Assembly: GCA_023055355.1 (NCBI GenBank)
Contig: JALJCS010000009.1
Span: forward strand, 46,406,501-46,470,500
Reading direction: 5' to 3'
DNA from: Agelaius tricolor
Taxonomy: Eukaryota > Chordata > Aves > Passeriformes > Icteridae
DNA length: 64,000 bases
The notes under the pieces: model-generated
Told to the model about the DNA's origin: nothing
The model's input: only the letters and a program-made list of their open reading frames with translations
Databases searched by the model: none
Translations under genes and position numbers: made by a program
Shown: piece after piece, positions 48,343 to 59,885 of the stretch
How positions within the stretch are numbered: the first letter of the stretch is position 1
Layout: each line of letters starts with the position of its first letter

Positions 48343-51300
48343 AGAGTCTGTTTTGCTGCCTGCTTGTTCATCATACTCAGAATTCTCTGCTTTGAAATTC
48401 CGTAGCCTTCACCCATTCCTGACTCTCCACTGGATACATCTCCTAACCTTTACTGATTTTCCCCTTAGGGTGACCAGTATTACTCTCCTGCAATCAGGAA
48501 AAAGCTCCGTTCTCAAATTTTTAATATGTGTATATCTGTTTTGCTTACCTGAATTATTGGAAAAAAAAATTATAAACCAAAATTGCAAAGTGCTTTTTTA
48601 AACAAGAAATTTGGATAGCTGATCTTGAAGAATTTTTATTTTTTGAAAGTACTGACCTTTTATAGCTCCCTTTGATTTCTCCCTCATAAGGCACTCAAAA
48701 CATTAAAAAAAAAAAAAACAACAATTAAAACACCCTTTGCTCTCTGTGACTTCCAAGAGCAAAGTTGGATAAAATTCCTAATAACTTTTAATCTTAAATT
48801 TAATAAAATTATTTCCTAAACCTCTGTTTCAGATATTTTCTTCCACTGTCAGCCTGCAACCCTTTGAATAGATAAATCTTTCGCATTTGTTGAACACAAA
48901 AATATTCTAACCATGTCCTCAAGTCTTTTACACAGAGCCATAAGGTTTGGTTACAAAATAATCAGAAAATAATCCTTATTTTACAGACAAGCAGACAAAA
49001 CCAACAGTCACAACACCCTGAATGCAGCCTCCAGTTTTGAGTTCTGTGTCCTGTCAGCTGGGCTAGCAAAAAGTACAAAACTTCTGAAATCTCCCAAAAC
49101 ATACAGGGAGCTTCTCATATTTGTTAGTTGTCAAAACATTAACATTAAAAACAAATAAAGAGGTAAGGTAATAGTAAAAGACTGAGTGAGAAGATCAGTA
49201 AGGATGATGAGAAAGCCAACCAGAAAGCCCAGCTTCGATTTTTGGGACTTAAGACATGTTTTGACACCCTTTGCCATCACCATGACTTTCTGAAGTTCCT
49301 CTGAGCTGCAATGATTCACATCACGCTTTTCTTCATTTGCTTGCTCAGGAAGATTATCCTAAATTATCAAAGGAAAATGATCATAAATTAAATTATCATA
49401 AATTATCAAAGGAAACTTCCTTTGTTCAGTTGTCTCTGCTGATCTGACAAAGTGAGCACCAGGAAAATCCACCCCTGCTCAGAAGCCATCTGAAAGGGAA
49501 ATTGTGCCACATGTAAAAATAATTTCAAAAAATAAATTAAAAACCACTTTAACACCCAAGACAAAGTTATCATAGAAGTCAGTCAAGGAAATGGTAAATC
49601 ATTAAAATGATCAAATAAAATGAGATGGGAGTATTTGGCTGGGATTCCCACTGCTTAATGTATTTCCCCATTCCTGGTCAAAAGGGTTCCTGACAGACCA
49701 TTTTCCGGAATTTTATCCAACTTATTCTGAAATGTCATCATCAGCAGGAGTGACAGAGAGCAGCTCAGTGTTCCCAGCAGCAATACTGGCAAATAATGTG
49801 TGGGCATCACCATCCTTACCTTTTCCTGAAAACCTGAGCTAAATCAGTGGCAGCTTCCCACACTTTGTCCCTAAGTCACCGTGCCAGGATCACTGCTCTG
49901 GCTCACTGTGCTGCTCAGGACATTTTCATCATTTCATAGCATATGAAATATTCTATATTTCATTTTATCATCTCATTTTCTTTATTTCACAGTACTTAAT
50001 TCAGCACTTCAATTCAGTGGAAATATCCACTGAAATGTTACACCTTAGACTTCCTAGATATTGGAGAACTTTCACCTGTCTCAGGTGCTTGAGACAGAAG
50101 TCCCAAAGATTTGCTTTTGCAGAAGTATCTTCTGCAACACTTTCATAAATTGAGGAAATAAATTTGTGGAGTGTTGAGATTGCACCTTCCCCTGGGGTCA
50201 AAGCATTGCCTGACCACACACCTCAGTGTTGTGGGTGACAAGCAGCTCAAATGATCCACACAGTAAGAAAAAAAGACTCTCTAACACCTCCAAAGTCCTG
50301 ACATAACAGTCCAAAACAGTCACTGAGATCTGCTTGTGGTTTTGTTTGCTAATAAAGATCCCTGCTTAAGTTTGCCTTTTTTATTTTCTCTTGTTTCACT
50401 GTAAGCAAAATAACTTTAAAGGGTAATAATTTTACTGTAAGTGTAACTGTAAGTGTAATAATTTAAAAATGTCTAGCTATTTATTTTTGCCTCCAGGCAG
50501 AACCCCCTTCCCTACACCCCAGCACCTTTGTGAGTCTGGGGAAGTGGAAGATCACGTGGGCTGCTTCACTACACTCCTCTGGAGAAAAAGCTTAGCATCC
50601 AAAAACTGAAGGGACGCTTTTTCTTGGTACTGGAAGTGTCAGATGTGAAATCCTCCTCAAAACAAACTGGTCTGTGCTGGCCAGGGCTGGGTCAGACACC
50701 AGAAGCCTTCAGTTCTGGCAGGGTTCATAGCCAGGGATAAAATTCAGTCAGACACAGCCACAGGAGGCACACCCTGAGGTGGATTCTCTCTGCTGCTCCC
50801 CTCCATCTTCCCCTTCCCATTTTCCCCATGAAAAGGTGGGAGAGGAGTCTCCAAAGACAAAGAGGAGTCTAGACTGCCTAATGGTTCCAACAGGGAGGGA
50901 AAAAAGAGCCCAGTGCCAGACTCCAGGCTGAGCAGAGGTAACTGCTGCTTTAATTTCCAGAGCACTTCTCCCTCAGACATCAAAATCTCCCATTTTACAT
51001 CAGGGCCCTGCAGAGCTGATGTTGGAGAGTGAGAGAAGACAGGTTGATTATCTGAAAGGACTTGGATACCTGGGCCTCAGCCCAGACTGCTGCAAGCACT
51101 AAATGAGTTACTCTGGGTTCATTATCTGTTAGAGGAAACTGGTTAAAACCAAAAGAATTTTCATTTTAAACCTCTCCAGTAGTCAAATCTGATGTTTTTT
51201 AAGCAAAGATGGGACTTGCTTCTGCTTTATGTCTTTGAAGGAATGTATTTCAGATAAAAGTTTTTGATATATATTCCTAACATAGTCCTGAAAACTTTAT

Positions 51301-52695
51301 TTGTTCAAATAAAATAGGTCATAAGTGCTCACTTTAAAAATAAAATCACATTTGGAATTAGTCTCAGACATGAAATAGATATAATAAATATATATTTTCA
51401 TACACTGAATCTAAGAGAGACTTTGCACATCTCTGCTGGAGGGAGTTAAAACTGCCACAGGAAAAAAAAAAACTTGAGGGAAAAATACATTTGAAATAAA
51501 CCATTTCAAATAAAACATTGTAACCAAGCCACAGAATGAAACACATAAAGAACCTGAACTGGATCTTTTTGGAGTTAAAATTTTGACTTAAAATCCATTT
51601 GTTTAACATTGCTTGCTAATTATTGGAAATACTCAAACAATTAATTGGAAATATTTGAACAATTAACTTAATTTATATAGTGTATGTATGTTTTCATTTA
51701 CTTTTTACAGCAAAGAATTTTGGGTGAGACACAGCATTTCCAGAAGCTGTCACTGAACAGAACCATTGAATATTTTATGTTTGCTTTACTACTGATGGCA
51801 TGGGTGCATCTCCAAGTACATGAGGCCCGTAAAGGACAATTAGCCTTAAACTGAGGCAGAAATATTTGATAAAATATAGCCTGCATCTTCCTCAAACCCA
51901 AAAATTCTTCAGACACTCCTCCATTCCCACCAAGACTGGCAATGTGTTTCTGTTTTGCATGGAAGATGTCCGTGAATGCCATAACCAGGAAAGCAGCCAA
52001 GCAGTGCCAGTGCAGCTGTAATTGTAGCCTGAATTCTGGAATTCTGCTGTTAACAGTGAGAAGCAAACCTTTCCAAATGGGATGTGAGCAGACAGCTCCT
52101 CATTCTGTGCAGGATTCAGGCTGTGGCTGTGATCAGCTCTTCCACTTGACGTGTTGGTAATTTTGGCTGTGGCACACACAGCACCAGGCGGTTGTCAGAA
52201 CCTGTTGGGATTTTTATTTGATCAAATAGCTTTCCTCCACAAATGGGTGAAGCTGTGCTATTCTAGGCACAGCCCTACACATCTGCATCCTGCTCTGTCA
52301 AATACAGATCCACATCTGGAGCTGGATGTTCCATTTGCCATTTAAACTCTTACAGAAAACCAAGAAGTGTCCTCAGACACTGAAACACTGGAGAAGAGGG
52401 GATTCAAGGGCAATCTGTTCTCCTGTGGCCCCAGGAATTCATCACTGGTGGTGTCAGGTATCTTATAGCCTCAGGGAATGAAAAGAAGCCCTTTCTGAAG
52501 GACGTTATCAACTGTTATTTTAATTTAACACATGCTGACTGAAGGACAGAGGTGTCATCATAATATTTGGCTGTAGTTTCCCTGACTGTAGGTCAATGCC
52601 TGGTTTCAATTCTCTGCCTCTGCCTTTCACCTACATGGCAGCAGCATCTGGGAAATTATAAAACCAGTCTCCTTAAACTGTCTCTCTTTTTTACT
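48343..52695. other. unique non-coding DNA
   Basis: No gene is recognised. It includes an A14 run at 48705-48718, an AT-rich duplication of TAAATTATCAAAGGAAA at about 49358-49415 and a perfect 12-bp tandem duplication at 50434-50457. Confidence 0.55.
50434..50457 (+). repeat. perfect 12-bp tandem duplication
   Basis: ACTGTAAGTGTA occurs twice in immediate succession (50434-50445 and 50446-50457). A simple local duplication. Confidence 0.95.
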
Positions 52696-52926
52696 ATTAT
52701 TTAAGATAAATAAATATGAATATTTAATATAAAATTATTATATTTAATACTATTCATAATGTGCATAAACAAAATATCATTGATTAATATATAAATGTAT
52801 TTAGTACATATATTTAATATATCAATATTTCATATACATAATATATGGAAGTATACATATAGTTATATATATATAGTTTTATATATATATATAGTTATAT
52901 ATATATGGAGTTATATAGTTATTATG
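52696..52926. repeat. long TA-rich tract
   Basis: About 230 bases of nearly pure A/T with repeated TTTAATAT and ATATAC words, ending in a (TA)n section (52856-52926) punctuated by AGTT at roughly regular spacing. The pattern is a degenerate array of about (AGTTATATATATAT). It is likely unstable in length and easily unwound. Confidence 0.9.
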
Positions 52927-55409
52927 TGGGTGAGTGGGGGGATGTTGGTTTGGGATTTTTGGGGAGGTTGAGATAAGCAACAAATTACAAAATTGTACAA
53001 ACCGGAATTTTAACAGGTTGGAAATGCAGTGTACTGAGAAATGTTTGAAACCATCAACATGGACCAGGTTGGAAAGAACTGTGTGAACACCACAAAAATC
53101 AGTGATGAAAGTGTGCTTCTTTCACTCAGATTTTATTTTGTAGAGGGAGAGTGAACAAACATTAAGTTTTCTAAAAGCACTATTGGCAACAAATGCCTTC
53201 AGAACAGCAGCTACTACTACTAATAAATATTAATAGTAAGGTTGTGTAGGAAGTAAGGCTTCATCCTTATTTCTCAGTTTTGAAACATGATTATATCATA
53301 ATGAGGTGAAGTAAGAATAAACAATATCAGACAGTTTGAACATTCAAATCTGAAATTTATAATGATCTTTCTTGAATTTACTCTGACCTGTAGCTATATA
53401 CACAATTATTTCCTCTAAATTTCCACAAAATCAGTTTATAATTGCTTTAGAAATCTTATCAAACCTATCCTTCAGCTACCTTTCAAGGGTGTCTTTTACC
53501 TGCTTTGCAAGCACACATTTTTCTGGACCAGAGACGATCCTTAGGGGCAGAAAATAGTGAGGGGAAAGAGAGATGGGGATGAGGGAAATGTCCAAACACT
53601 GGTTCTGTAACACAATATGCTCCAAAAAAGCATAAAAAAACTTTCTTCCACTGTATTTTGCAGCTGCACCACATGTGAACTAAACAGGACTTAAGAACCA
53701 TTTTTTTCATGCTGTGCAAGTGTATGGCATGTACCAGACAAAGATCCCATCCATGCATTTTATGTTTAAATACACACCTCAAGAACTGCTTTTGGTGCAA
53801 AAGAAGAAGAAACATCAATACTGGCCTTCAGTAAAAGAAGAATTTTTAACACCAGTTGGAAAAATATGTCTACCCTGTTTCTTTGCAAGAAACTGAGGAT
53901 GTTAAAGGAAAAAAAGGAGCTGCCAATAAAACCTGGGCCACAGAGCAGAGAATTCTCAGTCAATCACCTGGCAGCCACACTGCTCACCTCAGTGTCCTCT
54001 GCTTTAATTTAGATAAGCTGCCAGCTGCATAGAAAGGTTTTCTCCACAAACACTTAGAAGAAAAGCCCAAGTTGCTCTCAGAGTAGTAACAGATACTTTT
54101 TCTTATTGGTTTTCTAAGGCTGTAGAAGAGTCAAAGTTATTTTGAAAACAACGCCATGACAACGGAAGGAGAACAGGAGAACAAGGAGGAGACCTGAAGC
54201 TCACCAAAATATTTTCCTTTCACTGAAGCTGTTCACATGTCTTGGCCCAAGCTGAAGGGCTCTGGGGCATCAGAATTTTGTCTTTTCCTTTGGAAGGAAA
54301 GAAAAATCTTTCCCCAGACCAAGGGCTCTGCTATAAGTTCTGCAGTGGGAATTCCATCTTTTTTTCTCACCCCCTTGTTTGCTCCCTTGGGAGTGTGATT
54401 AGCCCCTAGGAAGTTCTGTGATGGAGAGCAAAACCCAAGGCATGCAGCAGGTCACAATGTGTGCATAAATTTATATCTGACTTTTAATGCAAACTAGCTA
54501 CCTTTAAACTTTGAATTAAGACCAGCTTAATGAACTTGAGTGGCTTAATTGTCAATTAAAACTCTCATCCTGCTGATATGAGCCTGAATGCTCCTGTCAA
54601 GCTGCCAGACAGCAGAAGTTTCCCTCTTACCTGAAGAGAAGTTTTACATAGGAATAGATAGGGAGGGAGTCTGGTTAGGCTTAGAGATTAAGGTACCTGG
54701 TTCTGGTGGCTTATTCTTACTCTTCATAGTCATTAGGCATTCAGGCCTCAAAGCATTTATCCCCCAGACACTCCAAGTGAAATGAAAACTGGCATTTATC
54801 ATCCTCACTTTTATGGGACAAGGAAAACAAGAGGGCATAAACCCCCCATGCTGTGTCAGCCCTGAGAGAGTCTTGTGCTTCCAAGCTGCCTTCCTCTCTT
54901 CATGGATTTCATTTCATGAGCTCCAAAGCAGCTGCCAAACTGTGCCCTGTGTGTGGCTCAGGTTCTCAGCTCAGCTTCATTCATTCATAGCTTAGCAAAT
55001 TTCCCCAAGTCAACTCCCAGTGTCTGTGTGCACACCCTCAGCAAATATCAGCTCATGTTGGTTAAAATAATCCCCTTTCTTGTGGATTTGAAAGAGAATA
55101 CTTTGCTTTTCACAAGCATGCACATGGACAGATGATGGGACCACTGGAGCTTGGGCATCAGAGTTTTGAAAGAGGATGAGCACAAAAGTTTGGCTGTTCA
55201 GTGCAACCTGAACATGGCAATACAATTATTTGGTTTTTGAAAAACCAGGCTCCTCTCAAGTTCCGATAAGCCTTAAAAATATTTTGTGGCCTTTTAGCTT
55301 GCTCAACAGACTGTTTTTGCAGAAAAAAAAAAAAGAAAAAAGAATCGAATAAGACTGAAGTCAGAATAAATTCACAAAACCTTCAAAGGCACAAGTAGAG
55401 TGTAGACTC
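52927..55409. other. unique non-coding DNA
   Basis: No gene is recognised. The stretch about 54460-54600 is non-repetitive and contains TTAATTGTCAATTAA-type homeodomain-like words, so it could be a conserved element. An A-rich run lies near 55322-55341. Confidence 0.5.
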
Positions 55410-55474
55410 AGCTCTAGCGTCCAGGTCAGATGAACTTTAGGGTCCCTTCCAACCCAAACCATGCTATAATTCCA
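55410..55474 (+). mobile_element. CR1 LINE, short 3' end fragment
   Basis: GATGAACTTTAGGGTCCCTTCCAACCCAAACCATGCTATAATTCC is recognisable as the extreme 3' end of an avian CR1 (the GGTCCCTTCCAACCCAAACCAT block and a decayed ATTCTATG tail). Only this terminal part can be recognised; the 5' boundary is approximate. Confidence 0.85.
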
Positions 55475-55489
55475 CATTATTGCTTCTGT

Positions 55490-55690
55490 GCCCAAAGCCT
55501 TCCTAATTTTAGCAGCCTCAGAGTGCCACCCAGCCGTCCCCCCTGAGGAGCTCAGCATCTCCCCTCCCAAGGAAGGGCCCTGGGGGCTGCTGGCCGCCCC
55601 CCAGCCCCCTCTGTGGGCACCACCACAGCCAGAGCTGGCTTCCCCCAGCTGCAGCAGATGTTTTGGGGCTTGGGCCAAAGGAAAATTTGT
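55490..55690. other. GC-rich patch next to a CR1 end
   Basis: C-rich on the plus strand, with CCGCCCCCCAGCCCCC near 55594 and several CCCT and CAGC words. It contrasts with AT-rich flanks. Overlapping proline-rich frames on both strands are composition effects. A further transposable-element fragment is possible but not identified. Confidence 0.5.
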
Positions 55691-58600
55691 AAGGCTTTTC
55701 CTCCCTTTCAGGGAGGAATGCCAAAACAGTCAAGAAATGGGAAATATATAACTTTATTCAACCTTCCAAACCAGGAGGGAAATGCTGCTGTTGGATTGTT
55801 TGGAAGGGTGTAAGGGGCCAAACTCTGCCATTAAAAAAAAAAAAGGGAGTTGCACCTGTGTAACTCAAACATCCCTGTCTGCATAAAGGAGGGGGAGAAT
55901 CTTCTCTCCATTTCAACATATAATATATAATTTTTCTAAAACTTCTTCAGACAAGCATAAAATAGCAAGGTCTTTTTAAAAAAGTAATTCCAGAATAGAA
56001 CAAAGAATGTTTTCCTACACAAATCTGCTACTTCACCTTATCACACTGAGATTATGATGTTTTAGCTGCCTTCAAAACACAGGCAGCCTAAAGAGTCTTA
56101 ACCAGCCAACTCTTTGTTTAAACTAGATTTTAAAATTGACTGTGCCAAGCTTGTCACCAACCCAAAAATTCACTTAGTTTTTAAAATTCTAGTTACTTTA
56201 AATAAATTAAACAGTCCGAGAGAAGGGATATATACTTTATCTGCTTGTATTTGAATTTTCTGTTTGTAATTTTTCCTGCCTTGATGATGCACAAAGATGT
56301 CTGTTTGTGGAAATAATGCCAAATTTTTAATATCACTCTTAAGGATTATGAACAGCTTGAACATTTACATTTCTGCAGACACCCTGCTTGTAGACCTCTC
56401 TACAGCAAACTTAATAGAGTATTTCATCTGAGTAATTAATTATTTCATGGAGAAACTGAGCTGTTCAATTTGAGATAAAACTACTGCAAGAATTCCGAGA
56501 ACAATCCTTGAAGGCAAAAGACTGAGCACATCTGCTACACCCTTGATCTACAGGATGGATTTTTCTTTTTTTTTTGGCTCTAGAGATGGATGGATGCATT
56601 AAGAAGCCACTAGGCTCCTGTTCAAACTAAAATATGAACAAAGGGGTTTTCAGTTATTCCACTTTCTTTTGGTGTGGGATGGTTAAAAAAAGCTGAAGTC
56701 GCACTCACTCAATATTTAAGCAAATCAATAAAACACACTCAACTCACACTTTTTCTAGAGGTTCACAGCAAGTTTCAATCATGAGAACAGCATTTTTCCT
56801 GTGAGCATGAACCTTTTAAAACTCCCAGACCTGTAAATCTCTGAGAGCTGGAGCGCACCCAGGACTCTGTGAAGTCCTGGTGATTTGAGCTTGGAGCCCT
56901 CCACATTGCTCTGGCAGCAGGGCAGGTACTAGAATATGCAATAATTTATGGAAGTGGTCAAACTTCATGGAAATAATGAGGTTCTGATGACAGATAGGCA
57001 AAGCTTTTGTTAGAGTAAGAATTAAAGGCTTAACATTATAGGTGGAACTGAAAATGTAATCAAAAACCCCAATTTGGTGAACTTAGACAAGCATTCAGAA
57101 AAACAAAAGTACACAAATCACACATGGGTTCTTTTACCTGTGTGGAAGAACACAGTGGAGCTGAGAGTGTCAAGCCACAATTTCAGTCAATCATCTATTA
57201 CAAGAACCTGTTTTTTCCACACATAGCTTTTAAATGTGTACAGTCACTACAATTCAGGAAAGGTTACTCAACAGATCAGTGGAATCAGAAAGTAGTCCCA
57301 GGGAAGTCAATTTATTATATTTTACAAATTAGTCTCTTCACCTTTAATTATTTATTCATTACTTATGAATTAACTGAAGCCTTGTTTGTGTCAAGTTTGC
57401 TCTTCAAGCACATTTGGGTACCCTAGATGCAAACATAGCCTGCCCATTGTTCTTGAATTATTACATTCTTAACTTTGTATTTTGGGGGTCTGACAGTTCA
57501 GAAGAAAAGACTTTACAAATTATAAACCTTTCTTTTTATGTCAGGCTGAATTATCATTTATTAACAACAGTGATATTGAAGGTTAGGACTCCTAAAGCAA
57601 CTTTTTTTTTACAGGTGCTTCTTTATGTCTACATATTTTCATAGTCTGCGACTCCCATTCTCACTAAACACCACAGCCATACCTCGTATGATCTGAGTTA
57701 AAACCACTAATGTCCAAGGGTTATGGGGATTCCCCAGCTTATTTACAGGTTTTGTTCGATTAGAAAGAAACCATAGTTTGCACAAACATTGGCTGAGAAA
57801 GTGTGAACGTGCATGTTGAGGTCAGGAGTTCTGTAAGAATTGCAGTTCAGATCACCTGGGAGCAGCCCTACAGTGGCTGAACCCTTTCAGAGGAACACTG
57901 CAGCAAGGCTTGCTGCTCCTTAGGAAAGTATTTTCTAGAAATGATTGCTACAGACAGGTGAAAAAGCCATTTCTTTTCCATTATACCCATGATGCAGAGG
58001 CAAGTAGAGTGCAGATGTAGAAATATCTATCTGAAAGTGAAGAACAAAGGCCTGGGATAATGAAAGCTCTGTATTTCAATGCACAAGAACAGTCTTTATG
58101 TTTGTGGCAACAAAACAGAATTCTTTTGTAATGGATCATCCCAACCTCACCAAAACATCTGGTCATCTTTTCCCATCTGGACTCTTTTTTTCTTTTTTTT
58201 TTAATTTGGCTTTGCATAACTTGGGACTGGTGAAGATGAAGCAAGTGCTGGCAAAGAAAACCAGTGAGAAGGGTTTGATGGTTTGGGGCTCAGCCAAGTA
58301 GACATTGTCCAAGCTGTTCCACATTGACCCCCAAGTGCCTGAATTCTCCAGCAACTGAGAAAAGCCTCCCATGGGACAAGTAATTCAATTTTTTTCTGGC
58401 TGGCTCAAGTCTTCTTACCAAAGTCTGCGAGTTCATCATGACCCGAAATGAATTAAATGGAGCTCTCTAATTCAGAGATATTGAAACATCACCTGCAGCT
58501 TTAACTCCCACTTGGGAGACCTGAAATATGATAACTGTTGCCAGTTGCTTCCATTTGCAGAAATCCTCTGTACATAAAAAAGTAATGCCAAGGTATTACA

Positions 58601-59370
58601 TGGCCCTAAATACACGGCTGTTATCAGTTTGGAAGGATTAGCACCTCATCCCTTCATAAACAAACCTCACCCACTTTGTGCTCACACTGCAAAGATCCCC
58701 TTAAAACTTGAATCCACAGCAAAATGAATCAAAATAGCTCAGATGACTGATAAAGACCCATCTATTTTTATGGGTTCACAGCTGATTTTTAGTCTAATGG
58801 TAGGTATGATGTTTGTGGCCTGTTCCTCTGCCCATAAACAAACTTTCAACTTTTAGAAACATCAAAGCAACTGGAAGCAGTTACTCTCTGATAGTAATTC
58901 TCTCTAGAATTTTTTTTCAGAGCAGAACTAATACATGTATTTTTAAGAGTAAAATAGGGTTCTATCTAAAAATTCTGCTTATTTTGACAGAGTAAATTCT
59001 TTTTACCAGTAAAGAATTTTCCTGAATCTTATGTCCAGAATTTTATTGAGCTTTGATTTTTCAGTCTTATTTTTTTCCTTCTTCCTTCAGCTTTATCCAC
59101 CTCCTATCTGGAGATGTGCCACAAATGTTCTGTGATGCTCCAGATACTCTATGATTTTGGGAGTATCTGGTGAAAGTGAACAACTCCCAGACAGTTTTTA
59201 ACCTGTTGTGAGTGAAAATGAACCTTAGAAGAGGTGAAAAACTTTCAAAGAATGAAGACAAGGCACTCTCTTCTAGTCTAGGTACATTGAAATTCAAAAG
59301 GAAAGGTATGAAGCAGGAAAGGGCCAAGAGCAGAAGGAACAAAGTGGAGGAACGTGGTGAAGGAATTCCT
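55691..59370. other. unique non-coding DNA
   Basis: An A12 run lies near 55832 and a small 10-bp inverted repeat at 55762-55771 with 55798-55807. No gene, RNA gene or known repeat is otherwise recognised. Confidence 0.55.
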
Positions 59371-59885
59371 CACACTCAACACTTGTGAGATTAAATCTGG
59401 AGCACTGCATCCCACCCCCACCTCCTGAGACCCCAAGACAAAACCAGACTTTGATAAAGGTTATACTGCAGGAGCCAGGACGAGCAGGGGGCTGAAGGAC
59501 AAGGTCTAGGAGGAAAGGCTGAGGGGCTGGGGCTCCTTCAGGCTGGACAATGGGTGGCTTTGAGGTGACCCAGTATCTGCCCCCACTGCCCAGGGGGAGG
59601 TCAGAGGCAGGCCCTTCCCAGGGGTGCACAGCAGGATGATGGCAGAAGTTGAAACCAGCAATTCATACTGGAAAGACAGCAAATCTTTTCCCCCATAAGA
59701 TCAGTGAGGCAGTGGAGCAGTTCCCGCCCAGTGCAGCCTCCAGCCTCCACGTATTTCACATCCTGCCTGGGTCAAGCCCTGAGCAACCTGGGCTGAACCT
59801 GTGGCTCACCCTGCTCTGAGCAGGAATTTGGATTAGAGGCTTCTCAAGGTCCCTTGCAAACCCAAGTGCCCTCTGATCCCATGAA
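59371..59885 (+). mobile_element. CR1 LINE, diverged 3' fragment, plus orientation
   Basis: CACACTCAACACTTGTGAGATT, then CTGGAGCACTGCATCC, GGAAAGGCTGAGGGGCTGGG, CTTCAGGCTGGA and CCTGAGCAACCTGGGCTGAA are in the order found in avian CR1 coding sequence and 3' region. The copy ends with TCTCAAGGTCCCTTGCAAACCC, the CR1 3' terminal block, and a decayed tail. It is more diverged than the copy at 42969 and has small gaps. Reading frames are broken, so it is a dead copy. Confidence 0.85.
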
